DNA of 64,000 nucleotides from Paludibacteraceae bacterium (GCA_016292775.1 JAEDFN010000002.1:1-64000); one strand, 5' to 3'. Counted from the first letter of the stretch, positions 9,329-18,140 are shown. Translations and numbers: made by a program. The notes: generated from the letters alone by a model not told the origin.

Positions 9329-10450
9329 TTAATCTTCCTTTTTATTCTCTTTTTCTTCGTTGTTATCGAAGATAGAAGGGTCGAAAGGTTTTATTTCTTT
9401 TGGTTTACGATCTTCCGGTTTTGGATAAGGGAGTGGGTTGGCGTGGATATCTTCGTACGTCTTTCTGTTTTTAACGATGTGAATAGCTGTGTATATAGCT
9501 TCTCTCATCGAGAGTTCGTCAGCGATATTCTTTCCGGCTATGTCGTAGCCTGTGCCATGAGCGGGTGAAGTGCGAACAAAAGGTAGCCCTGCGGTGATGT
9601 TAACACCTCTATCGCTTGAAAGTGCTTTGAAAGGAGCGAGACCTTGATCGTGATACATGGCAAGAATAGCATCATAATGCTTGAAATTTCCGGAGCCGAA
9701 AAGTCCGTCTGCAGCAAGAGGACCAACGCATATAATGTTTTCTTCTATAGCTTTTTCAATAGCAGGTTTTATCACTTCCAACTCCTCTTTGCCGAGAAGC
9801 CCGTTGTCTCCTGCATGAGGATTAAGCCCCAATACCGCTATTCGAGGACGGATAATATTAAAATCTTCTTGAAGTGATTTATTCAAGAGTCGTATTTTAT
9901 TTAAAATTTTACTTTCGGTTATTTCGTTTGCAACTTGAGAAATAGGAGTATGTGTAGTAACCAAAGCCACTCTAAGATTGTCGCACGCAAGAATCATTAA
10001 AGATTCATTATCTGTTTTTGATTCGAGATACTCGGTATGACCCGGAAAATGGAATTTTTCACTTTGAATGCTACTTTTATTAATAGGAGCAGTAACAATA
10101 GCATCGATGTTGCCTTGTAATAAATCTTGAGTTGCAACTTCAAGAGCTTCGAAGGCAGACTTTCCTGCCTCCGGAGTCGGTTGCCCGAGGTCTACTTTCG
10201 GCTCTTCGTCAGAAGTGTTTACAATGCTAATTTTATGAGGGTTTACATCTTGTGCAGAGCGAGAAACACTGATAGTGTAACTGTCGATACCTAAGGATTT
10301 TTTGTGATAACTGGCAGCTTTGGCAGAGCCATAAATGATTGGAGTGCAGTGTTCTAAAATATGTTGGTCGGCAAGAGCTTTTAGAATAACTTCATAGCTT
10401 ATGCCGTTAATGTCACCTTGAGTAATTCCTATTTTGAGTTTTTGATCCAT
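9329..10450 (-). CDS. pdxA: 4-hydroxythreonine-4-phosphate dehydrogenase PdxA
   Basis: A 373-aa enzyme of the DXP-dependent vitamin B6 pathway. It oxidises 4-phosphohydroxy-threonine with NAD+, and the product feeds PdxJ, which is encoded elsewhere in this window (55.3-56.0 kb). Recognisable PdxA segments are GITQGDINGISYEVILKA at the start, TAPINKSSI, HTEYLE, and the metal/substrate region AMYHDQGLAPFK...TSPAHGTGYDIAG. The C-terminus carries an extra acidic, Lys-rich tail of about 40 residues (KPKEIKPFDPSIFDNNEEK) beyond the catalytic domain. It is 2 bp from the DUF4837 gene. The start MDQKLKIGITQGD fits the family. Confidence 0.96.
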   Translation of the reverse strand: MDQKLKIGITQGDINGISYEVILKALADQHILEHCTPIIYGSAKAASYHKKSLGIDSYTISVSRSAQDVNPHKISIVNTSDEEPKVDLGQPTPEAGKSAFEALEVATQDLLQGNIDAIVTAPINKSSIQSEKFHFPGHTEYLESKTDNESLMILACDNLRVALVTTHTPISQVANEITESKILNKIRLLNKSLQEDFNIIRPRIAVLGLNPHAGDNGLLGKEELEVIKPAIEKAIEENIICVGPLAADGLFGSGNFKHYDAILAMYHDQGLAPFKALSSDRGVNITAGLPFVRTSPAHGTGYDIAGKNIADELSMREAIYTAIHIVKNRKTYEDIHANPLPYPKPEDRKPKEIKPFDPSIFDNNEEKENKKED

Positions 10451-10452
10451 AT

Positions 10453-11490
10453 TTATTCTGTTTTTTTAGAAGCATTTACTGTTACTTGATTTATTTCGTG
10501 AGGCAGAAGAATGGAGTATACCATAGCATCCATCTGTCTTAATGGGTTGCGTTTGTTGTAACCGGGTGCAAAAACGAATCCTTCTACCGTTATTATCTTT
10601 TTGTTTAATTCATCAATACGGGTAATAGAGACGAAAGGACCTCCCATAATTTCGCCGTCAATCATTCTCCATAGACCGCGAGTTTCCGCAGCCCATGCGC
10701 TGTTAAGGTTTATAATCTTTGTTTCCGGAGGTTCGTGTCGGTATTCCGTGCCAACATAAGACCCCTTTACGCCTCCCGGAACGTTGATTTTGAAAACGGA
10801 ATCTCTCCTGCTTAATATGGCTTCATAAGTCAGTTGCTCTGTAGAGTAGTAAGGTACGGAGTATATGATAAAATCCTGACGTATAGTGCTACTACCATTG
10901 GTAATCCATAAAAAGTTCTCCCCATCGATATATTTGTTCATTGAGGTTGGAATAGCGATATTACAGCCGAATTTTTTATAAACCATAGTGAGAGCTTCTT
11001 TATTCATGTTGCTCAAATAATATGATTTCATTCTTTCTCGTTCCGCTTTAACAATAAAGTCGATAATTTTCTGACCTGATTTTTGCAGCGCGATATCGAG
11101 GGATTCAGTATCCGGTGCGGTAATGGTGACAACGGCTTGAGTATTTGCCCAAATGCTATTAGTAAGATGAATTTTTGGGGTAGTATACTCTTGGTTGTTA
11201 ACGTCAACGATGATGATATTTCTTGTGGTTTTCAATAAATTATCAAAAAGAGCAGGCTTAAGGCGGGAGATTTGAAATTGAGGTTCCGCTTGAGGAAGAT
11301 GCTCTACAGGTGATTGGAGGATGTTGAATAACGTCTCCCCTGCAGCTGATTTATAGACGCTGTCTTCTATAATCCATAATACCTCGAAAGCCGCTCCGGA
11401 TACGTTCGGCTTGAATGTGTTACTGCTTGGTTTGCAACTGATATTTAGTAGTACAGTGATAATTAGTACAAAAAAAACGGTTTTTTTCAT
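10453..11490 (-). CDS. DUF4837 family lipoprotein
   Basis: A 345-aa predicted lipoprotein: a short hydrophobic signal ends in a lipobox with the lipidated cysteine at C19 (LLNISCKPS). The body matches my memory of the DUF4837 family, a Bacteroidota-restricted group of unknown function (EVLWIIEDSVY, the RNIIIVDVN region, GPFVSITRIDELN). It is the first gene of a long minus-strand run that includes pdxA, and a good promoter lies 29 bp upstream. No enzymatic motif is visible. Confidence 0.8.
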   Translation of the reverse strand: MKKTVFFVLIITVLLNISCKPSSNTFKPNVSGAAFEVLWIIEDSVYKSAAGETLFNILQSPVEHLPQAEPQFQISRLKPALFDNLLKTTRNIIIVDVNNQEYTTPKIHLTNSIWANTQAVVTITAPDTESLDIALQKSGQKIIDFIVKAERERMKSYYLSNMNKEALTMVYKKFGCNIAIPTSMNKYIDGENFLWITNGSSTIRQDFIIYSVPYYSTEQLTYEAILSRRDSVFKINVPGGVKGSYVGTEYRHEPPETKIINLNSAWAAETRGLWRMIDGEIMGGPFVSITRIDELNKKIITVEGFVFAPGYNKRNPLRQMDAMVYSILLPHEINQVTVNASKKTE

Positions 11491-11518
11491 GAGTAAATAT
11501 CATTTTTTATTTATCTTG

Positions 11519-11548
11519 CAAAGTTACAAAAAACGTTTGAATAATCAA
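11519..11548 (-). promoter_or_regulatory. Promoter of the DUF4837-pdxA operon
   Basis: On the minus strand there is GTTG, then 19 bases, then TAACTTTG. These match the Bacteroidetes -33 (TTTG/TTG) and -7 (TAnnTTTG) boxes at the standard spacing. Transcription should start near 11512, leaving a leader of about 20 nt. Confidence 0.75.
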
Positions 11549-11627
11549 CGTGATTTATTTGTTATTATTTGTAAATCGGAAGATATATATTTTTTGTTTC
11601 TATTTATAGAAATTAAAAAAACAAAAT

Positions 11628-11666
11628 AAGAGGGTTATACGATTTATATTTCGTACAACCCTCTTT
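11628..11666 (-). terminator. Terminator after the 270-aa lipoprotein gene
   Basis: An inverted repeat (AAGAGGGTTaTACGA / TCGTACAACCCTCTT, one G-T or A-C position) lies 25 bp past the stop codon. On the minus strand it is followed by ATTTTGTTTTTTT. It isolates the lipoprotein genes from the DUF4837 operon promoter downstream. Confidence 0.8.
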
Positions 11667-11689
11667 GGATTATAGTATTTACTAATTAA

Positions 11690-12502
11690 TTAAAAATCAC
11701 TTTCATCTATAGCTCTACTGTAGTAAATTAGCATGTTATCGTCGTGAGATGCATTGAAGTAGTATGCGTCTTTAGCTTCTTCTGTTGTTAAATTTACTAT
11801 AGCACCATTTTCTTCAATAATACTTTCTGTAGGTTTTTTACTTGTTATTGTGTTGACGTGGTTGATATAATCGGAATGTGTAGGATAATATCCGGAAGGG
11901 AAACCTGCCCCTTCTATGTATTCTTGCTCTTCTTCATCTCCGTTAGGTAATAAATAAAATACTCCACCAACCCAATAATTCCATGATTTCCAGTCCATAT
12001 TATCATAAAGCCAATTGACGTTGAGTTGTACTTTATCATAATAGTCGTTTATCTCCATCGGTATATAGTATCCAAAGGCATGATTATCAGTAGAAATGGC
12101 GACAACAATAATTGGGTTCATTGGCCAAATATCATTGGATATTTCGGCTAAATCAGCTTCCATTTGTTTGATTACATCGGCGTCTCCTTCAGCGTAAAAT
12201 CTATTGATATAATCTAAAAAGTCGTTATATTTGGTAGGAACGAAATAAGTTACATCCGGATCAAGTTCCATATTCGGAATTTGAGAGCGTTCGCAAAAAT
12301 CAAATCCTTTCATTATTTTTATGGCTTCTTCTTTGTTTTTACCATATATTGCATTAACAACTTCAGTAATAGTTACATTGTAATTTTGTGGTGGCAATAC
12401 TTTTTGTAATTTTTTATTGCTGTAAGGTCCGTTTAATCCGTCACAATTAACCATTAAAATTGATAATGTCAATACCATTAATAGATAGTAAATTTTTTTC
12501 AT
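11690..12502 (-). CDS. Putative lipoprotein, unknown function
   Basis: A 270-aa protein with a lipoprotein signal (LSILMVNCDG, lipidated C20). The mature part is acidic and aromatic-rich (for example YYDKVQLNVNWLYDNMDWK). I recognise no domain. It is 55 bp downstream of another small lipoprotein gene on the same strand and both could be co-transcribed; a terminator follows it. Likely location is the outer membrane, but surface or periplasmic orientation cannot be told. Lack of recognisable relatives may mean a lineage-restricted gene. Confidence 0.7.
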   Translation of the reverse strand: MKKIYYLLMVLTLSILMVNCDGLNGPYSNKKLQKVLPPQNYNVTITEVVNAIYGKNKEEAIKIMKGFDFCERSQIPNMELDPDVTYFVPTKYNDFLDYINRFYAEGDADVIKQMEADLAEISNDIWPMNPIIVVAISTDNHAFGYYIPMEINDYYDKVQLNVNWLYDNMDWKSWNYWVGGVFYLLPNGDEEEQEYIEGAGFPSGYYPTHSDYINHVNTITSKKPTESIIEENGAIVNLTTEEAKDAYYFNASHDDNMLIYYSRAIDESDF

Positions 12503-12557
12503 GCTTTTGTACTCTTGTTTGTGTCGAGCTCAACTTTAAATGATAAACTAAAAATGA

Positions 12558-13142
12558 TTATTTTTCAGTAAGTGTAATACTTGGGTATTTAGGTTCTTTG
12601 TCTATATGAAATTTTACGGGATGAATTACATGCATATTAGTGTCGTTTAGACAAAGGATGTAATTAGGGTATTTAGTTTTGAATTGATCCACTAGTTCTT
12701 GAAAGTCGTATTTATTATTTCCCTTAATTACGGTTGTTTCTGTTGTGCCATCTTCATTCTCTGTTATAATAGTTGAATAATTATTAAATAGCGACAATAT
12801 AGAAGTTGAAACACCATTTACATAAAGTTGATCAGTGAGAAAATAGTAACTTGTACCATTATTTGTACTCTTTTGAATATAAAGATTGTTGTCACAATCT
12901 TCGTATTGTGTGCCTTCCAAACTTTCCCAACTGGTATATTGTACTTTGTCGGATGGTTTATAAGTTTGAGTAAATTTTCTACCATCTTTATAATAGATAC
13001 TTGTTACTTTTATTGTATCGTAATTAGATAGAAAAGTATGAATTTCGATGTTGCCTTCAGTATAACATTGATGATATGGGCAACCTTGTAATACTATCAT
13101 AAGTAGTGCAAGAATAATTGAAAATAGAACTGTTTTTTTCAT
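12558..13142 (-). CDS. Putative small lipoprotein, unknown function
   Basis: A 194-aa protein with signal and lipobox (LMIVLQGCPYHQC, lipidated C21). The mature part is polar, with short beta-type segments (EGNIEIHTFLSNYDTIKVTS) and no family I recognise. It starts MKKTVLF and is preceded by a purine-rich ribosome-binding-like AGGAG eight bases upstream, uncommon in this genome. Its leader of about 170 nt is unusually GC-rich in part, and a 19-base homopolymer lies just upstream of the presumed promoter. It may form a two-gene unit with the following lipoprotein. Confidence 0.7.
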   Translation of the reverse strand: MKKTVLFSIILALLMIVLQGCPYHQCYTEGNIEIHTFLSNYDTIKVTSIYYKDGRKFTQTYKPSDKVQYTSWESLEGTQYEDCDNNLYIQKSTNNGTSYYFLTDQLYVNGVSTSILSLFNNYSTIITENEDGTTETTVIKGNNKYDFQELVDQFKTKYPNYILCLNDTNMHVIHPVKFHIDKEPKYPSITLTEK

Positions 13143-13321
13143 AAGTTTATCTCCTATATTTAAGTTAATATTTTTTTAATCCATAATGTAAATTCCATAA
13201 ATTAACCCTTCTCATGTACGGCTCATAGGATGGTGCTGTAGTAACCCCGGTTCTTTGTTTTCGAGTTAGGTATATTTTTTTTGATGGAGATACGGAGTTT
13301 ATTTATTTTGTTGCAAATATA
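13143..13321 (-). promoter_or_regulatory. Putative promoter and long leader of the lipoprotein pair
   Basis: On the minus strand a TATATTTG box (13314-13321) matches the -7 consensus TAnnTTTG. No -33 TTG is found at the right distance. The predicted leader of about 165 nt contains a segment (about 13200-13255) distinctly richer in GC than the surrounding DNA, including the self-complementary AACCGGGGTT. I see no known riboswitch. The rest of this 394-bp gene-free stretch (13322-13536) holds only the homopolymer and the TonB-receptor terminator listed separately. Confidence 0.45.
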
Positions 13322-13344
13322 ATAAATTTTTTTAATATAGTTGA

Positions 13345-13363
13345 TTTTTTTTTTTTTTTTTTT
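13345..13363. repeat. 19-base T homopolymer
   Basis: Nineteen consecutive T on the plus strand (A on the minus strand), the longest mononucleotide run in the window. It lies just upstream of where the -33 box of the minus-strand lipoprotein promoter would be. It could act as an upstream promoter element or a slippage site; assembly error in its length is also possible. Confidence 0.9.
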
Positions 13364-13433
13364 GAATGTTATTGTATTGTTTTTGTTTGGGTGTATTATT
13401 TGTTTGTAATAAGCTGATTTTTAAAGGATAAGA

Positions 13434-13482
13434 GTTGAAAAACCCTCAATTTCAAAGATTATTATACCTTGAAATTGAGGGT
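13434..13482 (-). terminator. Terminator after the TonB-dependent receptor
   Basis: A perfect 14-bp stem (ACCCTCAATTTCAA / TTGAAATTGAGGGT) with a 13-base loop lies about 55 bp past the receptor stop codon. On the minus strand it is followed by TTTTCAACTC. Confidence 0.8.
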
Positions 13483-13536
13483 AAGTCGGTTGTTTTATAG
13501 TCGATTAGAAAATGGATAATATCACTTTTTTGATTA

Positions 13537-15459
13537 TTATATTCTTACAATAATTCCTCCTTTTGCCCAAATACCCGGTTGTAGAATGCCTCCGTAGTCG
13601 TAATATTTGCTATTTGTAATATTTGTGGCTTCTATAAAGAGACGTATTTTTTTACCTTGCCAAAATATTTTACCATCAAGTAGGCAAACAGGTTGATATT
13701 TCTCTACTGCTCCTTCTACATTAGTATATTCTCCGTTTCGTTGTTGGTATGAGAATTGCCATGATGCTCCGAAACCTTTATATATTTTATGCTCAAGGAG
13801 TATAGTGAGTTTGTGCTTTAAATAGTCTAATGCATATTTTGATAAATACTCTCCGGACTCTTTATTCAAGTGGCAGAAACTGTATGTTACTTCCGCTTTT
13901 GGTATCCATTCGTTCCAGTGGTATCCTAATGATACTTCACCACCCATAGCATCTACGCGGCTATGATTGAGGCTAATCCATTTTTCATCTTCCGGTTTCT
14001 TTACCCAGTCGATAATGTTGTTGCCGATTCTGTAATATAAATTCAAATGTGTGCTAAAACCATAGTTGTTGTAGTTTATTCCGACTTCCGTAGTTAAACT
14101 TGATTCTGCTTTTAAGTCGGGATTTGATTGTTGGGTTGCACTTTTATAATACAAATCCGTAAATGTAGGGAGGCGTAATGAGCGGTTTACAGAAGCAAAT
14201 ACGTTTCCTCCTTGCACGTATTGATAACCGATGTTAGCACCAAAAGCAAAGTTGTTTTTGAACATAGTATTGTAGTTACCTGATGCACCTACAGATGCAG
14301 AGAATTTCTTTACAAAGAAACTTTGTTCTAAAAAGTAGTTGACGTTCAAGTGATTTTTGCTGTGAGTAAACACTACATCGTCTGCTTGTCCCGGTACAGG
14401 GCGTGTTTCTTCCATCGGATTTCCAAGTACGTTAGATAATATTCGTTCGTTTCGAATCTCTACTCCTACACTTGTCTTTCCTATTGAAGAATACCATGCT
14501 CCTTTGATATTACCCCCAATGGTTGTGGCAAGGTGGTGGTTATGATTTGTGTACCAAGCAGGTGCATCTACATAATCGCGTATTAATTCAAATCTGTCTT
14601 GGTGAGTACGGGTATATACCGATGCTTCAATGCCAAAACTTTTTATCATCACATTGTATTTTAAAGAGCCTAATAAAGTTTTAGTGGCTTCGTATTGATT
14701 CGGATATGCTAATGAATAGAAACTGTTTGCACCAAATCCTTTTATTTGACCTCCGAGTTGTAAGTCAAAAGTTCCGATTTTTTCTCCTCTATATACCGCT
14801 TGAAGATATGCATTTCCATATTTATAATCGGTGTTGTGCATATATCCGGATGATTGATTGTAGGATGCCGATCCTACCAAAGTCCAGTTGTCGATAGTGT
14901 AGTTAGCTCCTAATACGGGATTGATATATCCGTTATCTCCTACGGTTACAGAAGCTGTTGTTTTGTTTACTTCTTCCGAGCCGGTGATGATGTTTATAGC
15001 TCCGGAAAAGGCTGATAATCCGAATATTTCCATATTCGCTCCTTGTAGGATTTCTATTCGGTCTATCATACTTACATCTATTGGTAAATCGAGAGAGTAG
15101 TGACCTGTTTGTGGGTCGGTAATGTTAATGCCGTTAAGCATAACCACTACTTGGTCAAAAGTTCCTCCTCGCATAGAGAGGTCGGCTTGCACTCCGTTCA
15201 TACCTCTACTACGAACGTCTACTCCAGGTAGGTTTTCCAATAAGTCGCTGACAGTTTCTGCCGGTATACCTTCTATAGATTTTTTGTCAATTACTGTGAT
15301 TACGTGCAATTTGTTGTTGGCAATTTTCGTTTGCATTGCGGTAACGGATACTTCGTTAAGTTGTTTTGTTGTTGTGTCGGCCGAGTTAAGTAATTCGTTA
15401 TTTGCAAAACATATTTTTGCTATGATAAGTAATAATGTTATAATTGTTATTTTTTTCAT
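13537..15459 (-). CDS. TonB-dependent outer-membrane receptor
   Basis: A 640-aa protein with a signal peptide (ITLLLIIAKICFA). A TonB-box-like start of the mature protein follows (LNEVSVTAMQTK), then a plug domain (about residues 45-160; ENLPGVDVRSRGMNGVQ, DRIEILQGANMEIFG). A 22-strand-type barrel ends in an aromatic/hydrophobic terminus (GIIVRI). The length and absence of a carboxypeptidase-like extension set it apart from SusC proteins and fit siderophore/vitamin-type (BtuB-like) receptors. No cobalamin riboswitch is visible, so the substrate is open. It follows a 113-aa gene and a hairpin, and is the last gene of the endonuclease-M23-Rel string. ExbB/ExbD/TonB genes for energising such receptors occur at 53-55 kb. 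Confidence 0.92.
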   Translation of the reverse strand: MKKITIITLLLIIAKICFANNELLNSADTTTKQLNEVSVTAMQTKIANNKLHVITVIDKKSIEGIPAETVSDLLENLPGVDVRSRGMNGVQADLSMRGGTFDQVVVMLNGINITDPQTGHYSLDLPIDVSMIDRIEILQGANMEIFGLSAFSGAINIITGSEEVNKTTASVTVGDNGYINPVLGANYTIDNWTLVGSASYNQSSGYMHNTDYKYGNAYLQAVYRGEKIGTFDLQLGGQIKGFGANSFYSLAYPNQYEATKTLLGSLKYNVMIKSFGIEASVYTRTHQDRFELIRDYVDAPAWYTNHNHHLATTIGGNIKGAWYSSIGKTSVGVEIRNERILSNVLGNPMEETRPVPGQADDVVFTHSKNHLNVNYFLEQSFFVKKFSASVGASGNYNTMFKNNFAFGANIGYQYVQGGNVFASVNRSLRLPTFTDLYYKSATQQSNPDLKAESSLTTEVGINYNNYGFSTHLNLYYRIGNNIIDWVKKPEDEKWISLNHSRVDAMGGEVSLGYHWNEWIPKAEVTYSFCHLNKESGEYLSKYALDYLKHKLTILLEHKIYKGFGASWQFSYQQRNGEYTNVEGAVEKYQPVCLLDGKIFWQGKKIRLFIEATNITNSKYYDYGGILQPGIWAKGGIIVRI

Positions 15460-15509
15460 TATTATTAATTTTTTAGTTTTACGATGTTATTGGTTTTTTA
15501 AATAAAAAT

Positions 15510-15543
15510 AGAGAATATACAATGTGTGAATTGCATATTCTCT
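15510..15543 (-). terminator. Hairpin between the 113-aa gene and the TonB receptor
   Basis: Arms AGAGAATATgCAA / TTGtATATTCTCT form a stem that begins within the stop codon of the 113-aa gene. On the minus strand ATTTTTATTTAAAAAA follows. It looks like a terminator or attenuator that reduces read-through into the receptor gene. Confidence 0.65.
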
Positions 15544-15883
15544 ATGATGTATTTAATGTCGTAAAACTATAGTATGCTTTACGAGCGGGATAGATGTTAT
15601 TCACTTTGCCTGTAATAGGCAATAAAATCAAATCCAAGGTAAGTGTATTGCCTTGGTCGGCATTCTCATTGTCGTTTTCAAAGAGTGCAATGATGCTCTG
15701 TTCAAACACATTGAGTGTTTGAATAAAGGTGTGACTCTTTTTCATTTGAGCATCAATGGTAGCTCTTTTGAGAGTGCCGATAGTTACTTCTTTGTGCATC
15801 GAACTAAATGCAGCATAATGATTCCTCGAAAATTTTCTGAATCGGAAAGTGCTGCCGATGCGATTTAATCGGTTTTTGTTCAT
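15542..15883 (-). CDS. Small protein of unknown function (113 aa)
   Basis: A 113-aa protein with no signal peptide or membrane helix. The basic N-terminal part (FRFRKFSRNHYAAFSSMHKE, then VTIGTL) resembles, as far as I recall, short Bacteroidales ORFs that precede TonB-dependent receptor genes; I cannot confirm this here. The remainder has an acidic patch (FENDNENADQGNT) and a hydrophobic end. It starts 3 bp after the rel stop, so it is likely translated from the rel mRNA. A hairpin separates it from the receptor. Possibilities include a receptor-linked regulator or a small structural protein; none is supported beyond context. Confidence 0.6.
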   Translation of the reverse strand: MNKNRLNRIGSTFRFRKFSRNHYAAFSSMHKEVTIGTLKRATIDAQMKKSHTFIQTLNVFEQSIIALFENDNENADQGNTLTLDLILLPITGKVNNIYPARKAYYSFTTLNTS

Positions 15884-15886
15884 AAA

Positions 15887-18121
15887 TTATTTAATGCGCT
15901 TTACTGATTGCAGCGCCTTGATTTTGAGCAGATTTCTGCAGAGATTGTCTATGTCTTCCGTGCTGTAGACATATATATCTAAAGTGCCTTTAAATACACC
16001 ATCTGTGGTTTCGATATTTATTTTTTTGATGTTTATTGCATAGTCGTCGCTGATGATATGTACTATCTGTTTTAACAGTCCGGTTTGGTCGATACCGGAT
16101 ATCTCTATTGTTGTTAAGAAAGAGAGTACACGTTTTGTCTCCCAATCGGCCGAAAGAATACGATTTCCGTAATTGGCTTGTAGTTTTAGAGCTACGGGGC
16201 AATCGCATTTATGTACTATTACTGTTCCGCTATCATCGATAAATCCCAATACGTTATCGCCCGGAATCGGTTGGCAACAATCGGCAATTTTGTAACCTGC
16301 TCCTACATCGGCATCTGTGATGTGTATGGTTTTTTTGCTGTTGATAACGGGGGTTTGTGTAGTAGTTTGCTCTGCCTCTTTTTTGTTGAAACTGCCAAAT
16401 TGTAATTTCCATATTCTCATCCATTTACTTTGTGTTTGGTTTGAGAATATTGTAGGTACATCGTCTAATTGAATTTTTCCGTTTCCTACATTAAGGTATA
16501 ATTCGTTGGCATTTTGTACTTTATAGTGATTTATCAGTTGTTGTAGTGTAGCGGCATTTATTTTTTGCTTAATATTCTTAAGGGCATCTTCTACTTTGTC
16601 TTGTCCGATTTTAGTGAATTCTTTAAGTTCTTTTTTCAGATAAGTACGAAGATGCGCTTTTGCCTTACTTGTCGTACAGAATTCGAGCCATTCTGCTTGT
16701 GGTTTTTGGTTTGGAGATGTCAGTATCTCTATCTGGTCTCCGCTTTGTAGTTCGTAACTGATAGGTACTAATTTGTGGTCTACTTTAGCTCCTATACAGT
16801 GAGTGCCAATGTCGGAATGTAATGCGAAAGCGAAGTCGAGGGCGGTGGATTTTGCCGGCATTTTATGGATGTCGCCTTTTGGTGTAAATACAAATATTTC
16901 AGAAGAATAGAGGTTTAATTTAAAGGTATCCATGAATTCTATAGCGTTAGTAAAATCGCTGGAATCAAGCATATCTTTTACGGATTTAAACCATTGATCG
17001 AGGTCTGATTCGGTTTTCTCTCCGGTTTTATACTTCCAATGTGCTGCAAGTCCGCGTTCGGCAATGTCGTTCATACGTTGGCTACGTATTTGTACTTCAA
17101 TCCAGTTACCTCCTGGGCCCATCACCGTTACGTGTAGGGCTTCGTATCCATTGCTCTTCGGAGTATTAATCCAATCTCGTGTACGGTCGGGATGGGGTGT
17201 GTAAATACTTGTTATCGCGGAATATGTTACCCAACAGTTGGCTTTTTCATTCTCCCCTTCTTTTGGTTTTAGTATGATACGTACTGCAAGCAGGTCGTAA
17301 ACTTCTTCAAAAGTACAGTGTTTTGTCTGCATTTTCTTGAATACACTGTATGGAGATTTTATCCTTTTTACGATATCGTATTGATAATTGTAGCTGTCGA
17401 GAATCTTTTTTATAGGTTGAATAAAAATTTGGAAAGAGTCTTCCAACATCGGAGTGGCTTGTAGAATTTGCCTCTCTAATTTTGCGTAGATACTTGGTTG
17501 TTCGTATTTAAAACTAAGGTTTTCTAACTCTGTTTTTATCAGGAAGAAACCTAATCTTTGGGCGAGTGGGGCATAGATGTATTGAGTTTCTCCCGTAATT
17601 TTAAGTTGTTTTGCGGGTGGCATCGATCCGAGTGTACGCATATTATGTAGTCGGTCTGCCATTTTGATAAGGATTACCCTTACATCCTCCGGTATTGTAA
17701 GTATTAATTTGCGAAAATTCTCTGCTTGAGCGGAAGCATTATCTCCGAAAATACCTCCGGAAATTTTTGTCAGTCCGTTTACTATGGAAGCTATTTTCGG
17801 GTTGAATTCTCGTTCAATATCCTCTAATGTATAGTCTGTATCTTCTACAACGTCGTGCAGAAGAGCTGCACAGATAGATGTTGAGCCGAGTCCTATTTCA
17901 TTCACTACTATTCTTGCCACAGCAAGGGGGTGCATGATGTATGGTTCCCCGGAACGACGTTTGGTGCCGTTGTGGGCTTTGTTGGCAAATTCAAAAGCTT
18001 TTGTTATTATCTCTACTCTTTGCTTGTGTTGAGTTGCCGCATAATCATTGAGTAGTGCTTTAAACTCGTTATTTATCATTTCCTGTTCTTGTTCAGGAGT
18101 AAGATTGTGATAATCTATCAT
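15887..18121 (-). CDS. rel: Bifunctional (p)ppGpp synthetase/hydrolase (Rel/SpoT)
   Basis: A 744-aa long RelA/SpoT homologue with all domains. The HD hydrolase has KAHNGTKRRSGEPYIMHP and the HD pair at residues 89-90 in LLHDVVEDT. The synthetase has RIKSPYSVFKKM, the charged DRTRDWINTPKSNGYEALH segment, and QIRSQRMNDIAERGLAAHW. The TGS domain contains IFVFTPKGDI, and a C-terminal ACT domain ends the protein. Intact HD residues and the basic RTRD motif (as opposed to acidic ExDD) indicate a bifunctional stringent-response enzyme. It lies 19 bp after the M23 peptidase gene and 3 bp before the 113-aa gene. Confidence 0.97.
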   Translation of the reverse strand: MIDYHNLTPEQEQEMINNEFKALLNDYAATQHKQRVEIITKAFEFANKAHNGTKRRSGEPYIMHPLAVARIVVNEIGLGSTSICAALLHDVVEDTDYTLEDIEREFNPKIASIVNGLTKISGGIFGDNASAQAENFRKLILTIPEDVRVILIKMADRLHNMRTLGSMPPAKQLKITGETQYIYAPLAQRLGFFLIKTELENLSFKYEQPSIYAKLERQILQATPMLEDSFQIFIQPIKKILDSYNYQYDIVKRIKSPYSVFKKMQTKHCTFEEVYDLLAVRIILKPKEGENEKANCWVTYSAITSIYTPHPDRTRDWINTPKSNGYEALHVTVMGPGGNWIEVQIRSQRMNDIAERGLAAHWKYKTGEKTESDLDQWFKSVKDMLDSSDFTNAIEFMDTFKLNLYSSEIFVFTPKGDIHKMPAKSTALDFAFALHSDIGTHCIGAKVDHKLVPISYELQSGDQIEILTSPNQKPQAEWLEFCTTSKAKAHLRTYLKKELKEFTKIGQDKVEDALKNIKQKINAATLQQLINHYKVQNANELYLNVGNGKIQLDDVPTIFSNQTQSKWMRIWKLQFGSFNKKEAEQTTTQTPVINSKKTIHITDADVGAGYKIADCCQPIPGDNVLGFIDDSGTVIVHKCDCPVALKLQANYGNRILSADWETKRVLSFLTTIEISGIDQTGLLKQIVHIISDDYAINIKKINIETTDGVFKGTLDIYVYSTEDIDNLCRNLLKIKALQSVKRIK

Positions 18122-18140
18122 AGACGGTTATTTGTTGTTA

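Noticed and set aside
13195..13260. Possible group II intron domain V (GAGCCGTAC on the minus strand)
   Set aside because: The complementary GTACGGTTC arm and GAAA loop are missing, and no reverse transcriptase is nearby.
13143..13536. Cobalamin riboswitch for the TonB receptor
   Set aside because: This stretch is downstream of the receptor on the minus strand, and no B12-box is seen upstream of the receptor either.
15122..15505. 127-codon plus-strand ORF opposite the TonB receptor plug
   Set aside because: It overlaps conserved receptor sequence on the other strand and its hydrophobic end merely mirrors the signal peptide region.
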